Positions 54,436 through 64,000 of a DNA stretch of 64,000 nt are shown one piece after another. Location of the stretch: NCBI GenBank assembly GCA_022813625.1, contig JAKLMB010000036.1:62001-126000 (forward strand), written 5' to 3'. Each line of letters opens with the position of its first letter. The stretch's first letter is position 1. The translations under genes and the position numbers were made by a program. The notes below the pieces were generated by a model, which was given only the letters and a program-made list of their open reading frames with translations, did no database searches and was not told the DNA's origin. The stretch comes from Aaosphaeria pasadenensis (Eukaryota > Ascomycota > Dothideomycetes > Pleosporales).

Positions 54436-55073
54436 TCCTTGGTCGGTATGCTCGGTATGAACTTGGCCTAAGAATGCCAGGAAGCTTGACAAGAGAGCGG
54501 TGCAGTACTATTCATTCATGGCGACGTCGAAGCCTTTTGTACGGTACTTGCGAGGCATTGCTTAGGTGGTTTGGAAGGGCAACCCCTGGTCACTAGTTGC
54601 AAGCACGATATTCGCTAAAGCATACATGGTGCACATTGTGTAAATCTAGGTCAGATGGTGTGCTCTTCAGGGTTCGGCTAGTAATATGGCATTAATCTGC
54701 ACGGTCAATGAAGCACGCAATAAATATCCTGTTGATGGAATGCATGATAAGAACGCGCATATCGCAACTTCGATTGGTGAGCATGTAGGTTGATTCAACG
54801 ACCGCGCTAAAGACGGGTATGAATACTAACCCACGCGGCGGTAGCGAAGCTCGCGACATCATCGGTTACCATGTGCCTAAGGTAACTTACGAACTACCTG
54901 GAATACGCTTGGCTGTATTTAAGTACGCCACTCTTGTTTTCCTTATCAATTTACTCATGTTTATTTCCGGTGCACATCGGAGATACATCTGGGGTGCACC
55001 AGAAAGGAAGATATAGCCCTAGAACGCCACGCACGACTGAAAGGCTATGCTTTGTAAGACTATTGATTCTCTA
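54436..55073. other. Promoter region of the DAL5-type permease gene
   Basis: 638 bp between two minus-strand genes. No gene was recognised. Confidence 0.4.
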
Positions 55074-56273
55074 TCAAACCCGAAGGCCCCGTTCCTTTAG
55101 CAATGGTAGAATCTTTTCTCCAAAATGCTTCAGATCGGGAAGGAAATCATAGAAGCATAGCTGAATTCCATCAATGCCAATTTTGTGGAGCGCCTCAATC
55201 TGGTCAGCCACCTGTTCCGGACTCCCAATGATCTCTATGTTTCCTCCGATGTTTAGGCCTTGCTTGTGGCTAGCGTCCTTTCTTCCTTTCCAAGCCTGGG
55301 CATCGCTGTCGTAATGCTTGTTTTGCCCAAATGATTGAATGTTCTCTTGTCCTGGTTTACCCTTCCAGATAGCAGTGGCATAAGCATCCGCTTCTTCCGT
55401 CGTATCTCTACTTACAACGATGGGGTTAATAAGCGTCTTGATATCCCTCCCCTTCTGGCGTGCAATGTCTTTGATATTCGCAATATGTGCTGGTAGCGTC
55501 TCTAGGGCACTGTCGATGTGTGCGCCACCGGGAGAAGTAATGAATATGATATCGGATTGATCCGTGGCAAATTCGATCCCAGCAGGCGAACCAGTTGCAT
55601 TGACTATCACTGGTCGCCCGTAGAGCGGTTTCGGAGATACCCAAGCATTGTTGAGCCGCCAGGTATTCCCTTTACCTTTCTCAGTGGCGTCGTAGCTGAT
55701 GTTCTCGTCCTCGGCCCAGAGCGACTTCACAACGTCTAGAAGCTCGGAAGACCTGGAGTATCGCTGGTCATGCTCGATTCTGCCACCAGGTGGTGCGCCA
55801 AACATCTCATGCTCGACGACGCGATGCCCAGTCACGATGTTAAGTCCCCACCGTCCTTTGGAAATGTGGTCCAGTGTAGCACCCCATTTTGCAAGATGCA
55901 GTGGATGTAGAGGTCCATAAAGTACATGGAGAGTTGATATGAGATGAATCGTCTTTGTCGCACTCGCCATTGCGCCCAAAGCTATGAAGGCGTCCAGAGA
56001 TGCTTCTCCATCGTAACCACCCTTAGGCAGCCATTGCATGCGCGAAAACGCCAGCTCGAAACCCTGGCGCTCGGCCTCCTGGACACAGGCCAGATTGTAG
56101 TCATAAGTCCAGGAATTAGTTGTGGGTTGCGACGATACGTGGATATCCTGAAGGTTGAGAAAAACGCCGAGGAGTAGGGATTGCGTGGAAATGGCTTGAC
56201 TTAGTGGACTGTCTGCGAAATCTAGTGGGGACTTGATAGATGGACCGCCAGGTCGAACCGAATGAGTGGCCAT
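55074..56273 (-). CDS. LLM-class flavin-dependent monooxygenase
   Basis: A single exon of 399 residues from the ATG at 56273. The bacterial-luciferase-like TIM barrel is recognised from ERQGFELAFSRMQW, IHLISTLHVLYGPLHPLHLA, DHISKGRWGLNIVTG and HEMFGAPPGG, then KPLYGRPVIVNATGSPAG and the C-terminal EIIGSPEQVADQIEALHK with GIDGIQLCFYDFLPD. This pattern matches the NtaA/SnaA/DszA and SfnG-like group that oxidises C-N or C-S bonds with reduced flavin from a separate reductase. No flavin reductase is adjacent. With the DAL5-type permease next to it and a TauD-like dioxygenase at the right edge, organosulfur or amino-carboxylate oxidation is suggested, but the substrate is not shown by sequence. 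Confidence 0.9.
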   Translation of the reverse strand: MATHSVRPGGPSIKSPLDFADSPLSQAISTQSLLLGVFLNLQDIHVSSQPTTNSWTYDYNLACVQEAERQGFELAFSRMQWLPKGGYDGEASLDAFIALGAMASATKTIHLISTLHVLYGPLHPLHLAKWGATLDHISKGRWGLNIVTGHRVVEHEMFGAPPGGRIEHDQRYSRSSELLDVVKSLWAEDENISYDATEKGKGNTWRLNNAWVSPKPLYGRPVIVNATGSPAGIEFATDQSDIIFITSPGGAHIDSALETLPAHIANIKDIARQKGRDIKTLINPIVVSRDTTEEADAYATAIWKGKPGQENIQSFGQNKHYDSDAQAWKGRKDASHKQGLNIGGNIEIIGSPEQVADQIEALHKIGIDGIQLCFYDFLPDLKHFGEKILPLLKERGLRV

Positions 56274-57711
56274 ATTATGTTTCCTATGATAGAATAGGAT
56301 CTGTCTTGATTGGAGACTGATCTGACTCGAAGTTGCGGGTTATCTGGACTCATGTTATATGCGCTCTTGAAAGCCATGAAACTCTGATGCAGTGGGCCTG
56401 ATAATGTTGCCATTATTGTTATACTGAGGAGATCAATGAATCGTTGACGCTGATTTGTTTCGAGGCTGGTGTTATCCGCATGATTCATAACCTTGTATGT
56501 TGAGGCGTGTGACGCAATTGGGCGGAACGGTGTCGCCATTGCTCCTGGATGTTAATGGGTGCATACCATGCAATCCAGCTGGCGTGCTCGGTACCTTCAA
56601 AAGCGCGATGAGAACATGGGACATCGAAAAGGGCTATTGATTGTTATATAGATGGCTGTAAGCATCCGTTACCGTTGACTTGAATAAGACTTCTCTTCCT
56701 CGTTCCGTTAGAATTACTTTGGAAGGTATAGCAGCCCGTCGTGAATATTGACAGTCGATCAGGTATGACTGAAGTAGACATCTGTATTTTGAATTTCTAG
56801 ATATCCATACGAAATCCGATGAAATACTGTAGTCAATCTGACAACTCTACAGATTTGATCGATGATGCATTGATTTCAAGCTCCATTAAACTCCTTTCAA
56901 CTCCCTGACCAATCACGCTGATGGGCTGTCATCGCACTCTAATTGGCCAGGAAGTTCGAGGGAGTTTGAATATTGAAGGGTTTCAAAGAGCACATTAAAT
57001 AGAATCAGAAGACATCTGGACTCGTTGTAAACATTGCCAAGATCTTACACATGACTGTACGCCGATTTTCCGTTTTAAAGGTTGTTGAGGGGGAGCTCCA
57101 CATCGAATCATCGATCCTATCATCCACCTCCGCCTCCGCCTCCACCTCCACACGTCAACAGCAAGCCTTAGGTACCACTACTGGCCAGTATGCGGGTATC
57201 GTTCGTCCACAGCAAGGCCAGCGCCCAGCGATCCGACAGCGAAAGTCGGGTAAAACACCAAATATTGCCCAATGGCAACAATTGAATCTGGAGCTGATAG
57301 GCCATACAGATTCATATGACCCTTCCGGCCGTTAGCTAAAACTACCACTGGAATGGATCTGGCTTGTATGGAGTGTAGCCACGGGAAATTTCAATGATCA
57401 AGTTTCGAACAGCTGTGCTCGCCAAATAGGACTTGATCCCTTCGCTTTTCGCCGGAAAATGAACTATTCAGCACCAGGGAATCGGCTATGAGGTGGTTAG
57501 CTTACGACTCGGGCAGAAGTGCGGAGAGGGAGTACCGCCGATTCCCCGGAAGCGTTCTGGTCACAAACACAAGCTGCCCCATCTTCGCTAACTCAATTCA
57601 GGAAGCCGTCGCAATGATGCGTCAATTGATATAACATAAGTACCAACGACGTAGGCGCGCAACGTGCGCAGACATTGATAAGTCTTCAAAGTGAAATTGT
57701 CAAACTCCACC
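56274..57711. other. Divergent spacer of 1.4 kb
   Basis: It lies between the LLM gene (minus) and the kinase gene (plus). A 94-codon plus-strand frame (57051-57335) has a Ser/Thr repeat from a CTCCGC-type tract near 57125-57150, but no conserved content and no support as a gene. Confidence 0.4.
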
Positions 57712-59154
57712 ATGTCGTCCCCAACCCCCTTACCCTTAAAATCCACCCTTGCATCACTTCCCCCTCTGTCGAAATCCTCAGACGACTTGCGGGCCCAGAC
57801 AAGGCGGGAGATCCAGTCGAATCCCAGCATCCCAATCCTCGTGGCTCTTGACGACGACCCGACAGGCACGCAGACATGTCATGACATCCCAGTGCTCACC
57901 ACCTGGTCCACATCCGTTTTGACCGAGGAGTTCCGGAACACTAAGCCCGGGAGCGGGTTCTTCATCCTCACAAATTCCCGGGCCTTGCATCCTCCAGAAG
58001 CCAAAGCGCTCACGGTTGAAATATGTCAAAACCTCAAGGCTGCGGCTGCGGCTGCCGGAAAGACGTTCGAAGTGGTGCTTAGAGGGGATTCTACGCTGCG
58101 GGGCCATTTCCCGGTAGAACCTCAGGCTGTGGAGGAAGCGCTAGGACAGAGCGATGCTTGGATTCTTGCGCCGTTCTTCTTGCAGGGTGGGAGGTATACG
58201 ATTGACAACGTGCACTACGTCTCGGAAGGTGACACCCTCGTCCCAGCGGGCGAGACGCCGTTCGCAAAAGACGCCACGTTTGGTTACAAGAGCAGTGATC
58301 TACGAGACTGGGTGGTGGAGAAGTCGAAGGGCGCGATCGCTCGCGAGAGGGTGCGAGGCTTGAGTCTGCAAGATATTCGTACGGGTGGACCTGATAAGAT
58401 TGCCGAGATCTTGACTACGGTTCCCAAAGGCACAGTTCTGATCGCTAATTCTGCTGCTGAAGAAGACATGGATGTTATTATTCTCGGAATTCTCAAGGCA
58501 TCCGTGCAGGGGAAGAAGTTCCTCTTCCGATCGGGCGCCGCCTTCGTTTCTGCGCGTCTTGGAATATCCCCCATTCCTCCTATCTCAGCGAAGCAGCTGA
58601 GCCTAGATCCCAGCCGCGGTGGGCTTATAATTGCTGGTTCATATGTCCCCAAAACCACGGCGCAACTCAAGGCACTGCGGGAAAAGTCAGGAGACCGATT
58701 GACGACAGTGGAACTTGACGTCAACAAGCTCCTCGAATCACCAGAGAGCAGTGAGAAGGAATTGCAAAATGCATTGTCCATTGCGGAGTCCGAACTTCTC
58801 AAGCCTCAGGATGTGCTAATAATGACATCTCGCAAGTTGATTGTTGGAGCAGATGAAGCGAAATCGTTGGACATTGGTTCCATCGTTGCTGCGGCGCTCG
58901 TTTCGTTCCTAACGAGGTTACAGACTAAGCCTAGGTATGTCATCGCAAAGGGTGGCATCACCTCTTCAGACATGGCTACGAAAGGCTTAAGAATGAAGAA
59001 AGCCACGATTGTGGGACAAGCTGCTGCTGGGGTGCCACTTTGGAGGTGTGACGAGCCGACCAGCAAACACCCTGGTCTGCCATACGTGGTATTTCCAGGC
59101 AATGTAGGCGGCGACGAGACATTGTTTGAGGTGGTAGACAGATGGAGGGTATAG
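57712..59154 (+). CDS. DUF1537-type four-carbon acid-sugar kinase (OtnK/DenK-like)
   Basis: A single exon of 480 residues from the ATG at 57712 in a CACCATGTCG context; the frame is open slightly upstream. The N-terminal substrate domain begins with IPILVALDDDPTGTQTCHD, the family's conserved Asp-Asp-x-Pro/Thr-Gly-Thr motif, followed by FVLTNSRAL-type and VVLRGDSTLRGHFP segments. The C-terminal ATP domain has the glycine-rich ends VIAKGGITSSDMA and PYVVFPGNVGGDETLFEV. In bacteria the family phosphorylates 3-oxo-tetronate and related four-carbon acids after the DenD/LtnD dehydrogenases. Stand-alone length is normal (about 430-480); it is not fused to an aldolase as in some fungal and plant homologues. 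Its presence near the erythronate-dehydrogenase-like gene supports a C4 acid route. Confidence 0.9.
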   Translation: MSSPTPLPLKSTLASLPPLSKSSDDLRAQTRREIQSNPSIPILVALDDDPTGTQTCHDIPVLTTWSTSVLTEEFRNTKPGSGFFILTNSRALHPPEAKALTVEICQNLKAAAAAAGKTFEVVLRGDSTLRGHFPVEPQAVEEALGQSDAWILAPFFLQGGRYTIDNVHYVSEGDTLVPAGETPFAKDATFGYKSSDLRDWVVEKSKGAIARERVRGLSLQDIRTGGPDKIAEILTTVPKGTVLIANSAAEEDMDVIILGILKASVQGKKFLFRSGAAFVSARLGISPIPPISAKQLSLDPSRGGLIIAGSYVPKTTAQLKALREKSGDRLTTVELDVNKLLESPESSEKELQNALSIAESELLKPQDVLIMTSRKLIVGADEAKSLDIGSIVAAALVSFLTRLQTKPRYVIAKGGITSSDMATKGLRMKKATIVGQAAAGVPLWRCDEPTSKHPGLPYVVFPGNVGGDETLFEVVDRWRV

Positions 59155-59214
59155 ATTTGATCATTATAATACATCATCCATGACAAAGATGAAGTCAGGA
59201 CCTATTTCCAAAAG

Positions 59215-60985
59215 TTACTCCCTCTTCAATCCTACGTTTCCGGCTTTCCTTAACCCAAACATGGCGATGGCACCACAAGCCATCATCGCAGCAAACATGG
59301 TCCAGAAACTGGCTCGATATCCGCGCAACGTATCTCCCTTACTAACATTCTCAAACGCGTCTCCCTCACCACCGTGTCCACTCCCGCCCTTTGCGCTTCC
59401 CATCACTCCAAGCGCCACAACCTGACAAAGGCCAATCCCTAGACTCATACCGAACTGAGAAACTGTATTGAAGATGGCTCCGGCAAGCGCCTGCGTTTTC
59501 TCAGGGAAGTTCTCGCTAACAATGATAAGGCCAACGGTGAACATAACATCACCAGAGAACGGCGCGAAGATCTGAGCCCAGAACTCCATGTACCAGTACG
59601 ACCAATTTGGATCCACAACGGCCATGAAAAGGGGCGCAAGAGCGCAGATGAAGGACGAAACGACTACGAGCCAGCGCGCCGGTAATCTGTCGACAAATAG
59701 ACCCATCGATAGGTTCAGGACGACACCTACCATCAAGTTGGGGAGTAAGTTGAGCGAAGCTGAAAGGGCAGAACGCTCTTGGACTTCTTGGAAGTACAGG
59801 CTGGAGAAAAGTTCCATGGAGTTCATGACTCCATAGGAGATGACGACCATAATGCATGTGCTGGCGAATGGGATGTTCTTCCAGAGGACATTGGGGACCA
59901 AGGCGGGCTTTCCATTGCGTGTGCGGTAGCTCATCCAGAAGGGGAAGGCGATCAGGAGGGCAATGCTAAGTGCGAGTAAAGACGCCGTGGTAGGGGTGCT
60001 GATGGTTGATAGATCTGCACTAAGGATGCTAGAATGAAATGTCAGTAATAGTCGACTTGTCGGTAATTTGGTATATGAGAGATACATACGCAAGGACATA
60101 AGCCAGGATTGCCAACCCTCCACTTGCAATGACACCACCCACCCAATCAATGTCTGTCCAAACCTTCCGTAAGAGCTGAATACCCTTCTCCGGATGCTCA
60201 TCGCTCTTCACCTTCGGCAATGACCAAATTGCAATAATGGAGGCGACCAACATTGCACCACCAGAAAGATAAAATCCAGACCTCCAACCAGCCGTTTCAA
60301 CAAGCACACCACTAACCACGAGCCCAACCGAGAAGCCTAGCGGCTGGCTCAGGCCCAAGCATGCGAAGCCGATGTTCCTTGCCCTCCCTTGCGGAACGGC
60401 GTTGGCAACAAGAGCGACACTTGCGGGCAGATGCATTGCCGTTGCGATTCCTTGCAGCGCACGGAAAACCACCAATTGAATACCCGTCGTTGCAAGACCG
60501 CATGCTAGAGTGAAGCAGCCTAGGAGAAAAATTCCAAGAAGTTCGACTAGTCGAGCTCCCACAATGTCAGCAATGGAACCTGCGATAAGCAGCATGGCTC
60601 CAGCCGTCAAGCCGTAGACTGAAGATGGCCATAGGTACAACGCACGCGGTAGCGAGACAGAGCGCGCAATCGCCGGGAGCCCTACGGTGATGATGCCATT
60701 CGTGAAGCTGCTAAGGAAATTGACGAAAGAAGGTTGGAAAATGATGATGACGGTTCGGAGCAAAGATGTTGGTTTGGGTTCCGCTAGAATTGGAGCCATA
60801 GGTTCTTCATTGATGGCATTGTTTGATGATGTGAAGCCATTGGCATTTCCGACAAGGCCTGAGCGGGCTGAGTCGAAGGACCCCCTAGCATTCTGTGCAT
60901 GAAGGAATGAAGCGCGACGGATCGAGTGTTCGGCTTTGACCGTTGATTGTAACTCAATTGTCTCTGTCTCGACTGTGGTACTCAT
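59215..60985 (-). CDS. MFS transporter, DHA2-like (14-helix drug/anion transporter)
   Basis: Two exons (60985-60090, 60028-59215) join in phase through a GTATGT...TCTAG intron to 569 residues. A cytoplasmic N terminus of about 70 residues precedes the membrane part. Motifs include NFLSSFTNGIITVGLPAIAR in helix one, LLIAGSIADIVGARLVELLG (motif A region), FRALQGIATAMHLPASVALV (motif B) and LSQPLGFSVGLVVSGVL (motif C, antiporter type). These match aminotriazole-resistance-like and other DHA2 antiporters. Such proteins export drugs or metabolites but some move small acids. It ends 60 bp from the convergent kinase stop. Whether it belongs functionally to the acid-sugar genes is unknown. Confidence 0.9.
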
Positions 60986-61865
60986 CGTAGCACGATGCGA
61001 TAAACCAATGTTGGGTATATTGTCGGAACATTTCTATCAAAGGATTGCTCATTTTTATATATTCCGATGACGAGACGTAGGATTCCTTGGTGGAGAAGCT
61101 AATTAGTCACTTCTGGAGCCAGTTAACAAATCCTTTCATTCTAGTGCTCCGCCCTGTAGTTGACACTTCTGACACAAAACTCCCGTTGTAGTTTAGGTCT
61201 GACGGGAATGCGCACGCTAGGTTCTAAGTAGGTCTAGTGTATTCCCATTCGGGTTTTATTCAAGTAAAATCTGTACGATGTCATGATGTGAGCATTCGGG
61301 TAGTCAAGCTCTTGGGCGTTTCTTGCATTGTGTTCGTATTGTTGCGTATGCGACATCGGATCGGAGGGTATTATATAAGTTGTTATGTATTCTTCTCAGC
61401 TCTTGTATTTTTGAATGATGATTGCAGATATACTTGAAAATCGTCAATGCCGGTAAGAGCAACATACACCCTACGTATTCTAATCTCTTCGGAATGAAAA
61501 GCCCTATTTTAATGACAAAGCAATATTTTAGTGGAGTAAAAACAGCACAAAGTTGTTAGTCGGGTTCGATTTACATTTAACGTATCGTTGTTGGATTTGG
61601 CCCGTTTTATGGATACTCATCCAGGTTGTAATTTAAATAACGGCTGGTATTGCCTCCATCATATTTTACTAACCTCGACGCAATATGATACCACTTTTGG
61701 GACATGACTTAGTACATATAACGCTTTAGAGGGATATTGGGTGCAAACTATCTAAAAACAGGCAGATACCCCCAGCAAAATATACTCCTATCATAATACT
61801 TTCGTCAAGAAAACAAGTAATGAAAGCATCCTGTATGGCCCCACAACTACGCCTCAATTGATGGT
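60986..61865. other. AT-rich spacer
   Basis: 880 bp of AT-rich sequence between the DHA2 gene start and the stop of the next minus-strand gene. A gene-free promoter region; a GGGTTCGATT string near 61561 resembles a tRNA B box, but no cloverleaf surrounds it. Confidence 0.45.
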
Positions 61866-62706
61866 TCAATCCCCTGTATATGAGGTCTTCTCACTTCCTC
61901 TTCTCCTCAGTAACCTACAAAAGCACAAAACAGTCAACGCTAGAAAGATCGACCCCACCAACGCCCCGATCACAACCCCAACGATAGTCCCAGCACCTAA
62001 CCTTGCGGGTTGGGATTGCTTAGCATGAGATATCTCAGATATCCTCGGCCCGGGTGGTGTAGATGGCTCAGTCCACGGTGTCTCACAGTCTGGTACACAG
62101 GTCTTTCCATCCTCTATGGCGTATTGTGCAAACACCGGACTTGCGAACAATACATCATTGCTGGGATTGAAAGTTGCCGTGGCGTCTGAGCGTGTGCTCG
62201 AAGCAGAATCGACAACCGTGAGAGTCCAGGGCGGAGCGCCCGAGAAACCGAGTTTCGTAGCAACGCAGCTGAAATCAGATCGCGGCTTGTCCACGGAATC
62301 AGTCGTGGTTGGTTGGTAGGGAGTTTGAAAGGTGAAACTGTGGACTCTGGTGATCTATTAGAACGAAAGTAGATATGAATTTTGTAAGGTAGGATAGGCT
62401 TCCTCACTCTGGACAGCAGACTATGGATCGATATGTCGTCCCAGCTGCCGTGTATTCGCCAATAGAGGCATCTGTGTATGACACTGGGCATTGCGAATTG
62501 GGATGCAATATCCGATCTGGAATGCAGTCTCCATCACCTTCAGCGCGGGGGTTGCCAAGATGATAGTAGCTGCACTCAGATTCTGGTCGTCCGCATTGGG
62601 CTGTGACTCTCCAAATGCTTGCTAGGCACCTGGGACTCGGTGTGAACTGTGGAATAGGTGGTACAGTTGTTCTAGCATCGTAAGAACTGGCTGAAATTAT
62701 TGACAT
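61866..62706 (-). CDS. Hypothetical single-pass membrane protein
   Basis: Two exons (62706-62408 and 62346-61866) give 259 residues when the GTGAGG...ACCAG intron (61 nt) is used; the nearer TAATAG acceptor would be out of phase. The N-terminal part is Cys-rich (SPRCLASIWR, VTAQCGRPESEC, VCCPE), followed by a Ser/Thr-rich region, a CVPDCETPW motif, one clear transmembrane helix (GTIVGVVIGALVGSIFLA) and a short basic cytoplasmic tail (CRLLRRRGSEK). No signal peptide is apparent at the predicted start, so an upstream exon or an internal-anchor topology is possible. This type I-like layout with a Cys-rich ectodomain is common among uncharacterised ascomycete surface proteins. The function is unknown. 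Confidence 0.65.
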
Positions 62707-63113
62707 AGTAGAGCTTTAGTCTAAATGCTTTCTTGGATCAGTCGTGAAAGTGGGACGAAGGCTTCCTATTCAAGCCCGATGTTCTCTTTGAAGTGTTCCT
62801 CGCAATCCTTCAGATCCTCCCAAGAGCGAATTTAACCGGTCCGTTCACATGTTCGATAACCAACCTATCGATATGAACACGACGAGGAACAATATAAATA
62901 GATGCACAACCTGTGATCTCATATGCCTTTAATACCGTTGCGCAGATCCTCGTATCACGCAAGAAATCGAATAAAGTAGAGAACGCCACAGACCACTCAT
63001 TCACTTTTTTGGACATTCTTTAGTGCTCGTCGACGAGTGGTGCGGTAACAGGATTGGTCTTTAGATGATTAAAAATCCATATTATTTCCTAACATTTTAT
63101 TCACGACTCTAAA
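62707..63113. other. Spacer of about 400 bp
   Basis: Contains a 68-codon minus-strand frame (62810-63016, starting MSKKVNEWSVAFS) that could be a small gene but shows no recognisable feature. Confidence 0.35.
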
Positions 63114-64000
63114 TTAGGATGCATCCGTTGGTAAACCTTGGATTTTCTTGCCCTCATTGAAATCTCCAATCCGCCCTTCTTGGTCCCATAATGCTGCCAG
63201 CACTGTCCTCTTTCCTACCCACGGGCGTCTTGAATGCATAACAGCACAGTTCTATCACAGTTAGTATACCAATTCCAAATAAAAATTATGCGCAAGTGAA
63301 GTTTACAACTTACATCAATCAAAACGATGTCGCCTCGCTCCCACTGAACGTCAACTTGCATTTCCTCGGCAATGTTAAGAGCCAGCTCTAGGAACTCTGT
63401 TTCGATGATAGTTCCGTCTCCGTATAGAGGTGGTGGATGATACGAGTCATCGTCTCCACGATATGGGGGTTGCGTAGCACCATGGTGACGTGCCCTTCCA
63501 TAGGCACTAGTCAGATTGCCAAACCAGGTTGTCAGACCGGTATCTGTGTGCTTTCGGATAACTGAAGATGATGTCAACAGAGAAGTTCAAGTGATTTAGT
63601 CGGTACCAATAGAATATGAGATCTTACTCGGGACAACATGCGTTACACTCAAGCTGCCATCGTCATGCCATTCAAAACGATTGCTGTGTCTCCGAACCTC
63701 AGCCTCTATCTTCGTTCGAATTGTCTCATCGTCATCGCCAGCCTGGACATGCTGTCCGTAGGCGGCAAAAATACTGGCGCCAGTATTTGATTTTACTTGT
63801 TCACGACCGTATCGATAGACGTATTTGACTCCCTTCTGCAGCAGATTCTGATAAAATTCTGGTGCTCGCTCTCGTAAAGCACTTGCAAGGCCGATGCTTG
63901 AGATGATGGGAGTGGCACCACCTGACTCTGGCAATTCTAGAGCGCAGAAGGTGAGCCATTCGGGATGTATTGTCGACCAACCATATTCATTGTGAGGCCA
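63114..64000 (-). CDS. TauD/TfdA-family 2-oxoglutarate dioxygenase-like protein (5' end beyond the window)
   Basis: Three exons are visible (64000-63628, 63561-63314, 63251-63114), all in phase, giving the last 250 or so residues; the frame is open to the right edge. The Fe(II)-binding H-x-D/E motif is seen as WPHNEYGWSTIHPEWL, the distal His in NCAVMHSRRPWVGKR with the 2-oxoglutarate-binding Arg just after, and VQWERGDIVLIDN before it. The pattern matches the large fungal group of TauD-domain proteins related to taurine and sulfonate dioxygenases. Introns are GTAAGA...TTCAG and GTAAGT...GATAG with a CTAAC branch site. The substrate is unknown; neighbours include an unrelated membrane protein and, further away, an LLM oxygenase. 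Confidence 0.85.

Noticed and set aside
56222..56539. Minus-strand frame overlapping the start of the LLM monooxygenase
   Set aside because: It overlaps the N-terminal coding region in another frame and has no recognisable content.
57051..57335. 94-codon plus-strand frame before the kinase gene
   Set aside because: The middle is a simple Ser/Thr repeat and no conserved feature or splice support is seen; it lies in the promoter region of two divergent genes.
61555..61570. GGGTTCGATT near 61561 resembling a tRNA B box
   Set aside because: No cloverleaf or A box upstream; AT-rich surroundings make a chance match likely.
62810..63016. 68-codon minus-strand frame starting MSKKVNEWSVAFS
   Set aside because: Short, with no recognised domain and no splice partner; not enough to call a gene.

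Overview
The window is chromosomal DNA of a filamentous ascomycete (Pezizomycotina). The genes are monocistronic and split by short introns of about 45-65 nt with GTAAGT/GTATGT-type donors, CTAAC-like branch sites and CAG/TAG acceptors. The families are typical of these fungi: SAT4/fungal-rhodopsin membrane proteins, Zn2Cys6 regulators, DAL5-type and sugar-type MFS permeases, and TauD/LLM oxygenases. The class cannot be fixed from the sequence alone. No tRNA, rRNA, CRISPR array or bacterial-type operon was seen. Exon limits given here are hand-derived from splice motifs and reading-phase agreement.

Layout. 0-6 kb: the 3' end of a membrane-protein-like gene, gene-poor DNA with two weak minus-strand candidates, and a complete SAT4-family gene. 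8-16.4 kb: a RidA-type deaminase, a secreted beta-lactamase-fold hydrolase, an MFS sugar transporter and a HAD-type dehalogenase, separated by long spacers. 16.8-25.2 kb: a ferroportin-like exporter, a kelch protein, a coilin-like nuclear protein and a MetE-C-terminal-like methyltransferase. 25.9-28.4 kb: a large secreted protein with long Ala/Thr/Glu/Gly repeats. 28.4-31.3 kb: a gene-poor stretch with a 182-bp TA-flanked inverted-repeat element (probable MITE). 31.3-40 kb: a small charged protein, a membrane J-protein, a DHDPS/DapA-family lyase, a cytochrome b2-like FMN dehydrogenase and a ZZ zinc-finger protein.

40.7-61 kb is a dense catabolic block. It holds a BNR/sialidase-like protein divergent from a sugar MFS, an aldo-keto reductase, a Zn2Cys6 regulator, a D-erythronate-dehydrogenase-like SDR, a second aldo-keto reductase, a DAL5-type permease next to an LLM flavin monooxygenase, a DUF1537-type four-carbon acid-sugar kinase, and a DHA2 MFS. 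The SDR and the kinase match two steps of the bacterial D-erythronate pathway. The DAL5-type permease, the LLM oxygenase and the TauD-like gene at the right edge suggest scavenging of small organic acids or organosulfur compounds. The block therefore looks like a fungal acid-sugar catabolic neighbourhood; whether it works as one unit is inference.

The most notable sequence-level observations are the probable MITE, the fungal erythronate-type gene pair, an apparently mutated intron donor inside the zinc finger of the regulator, and the coilin-like architecture at 20.7-23.0 kb.
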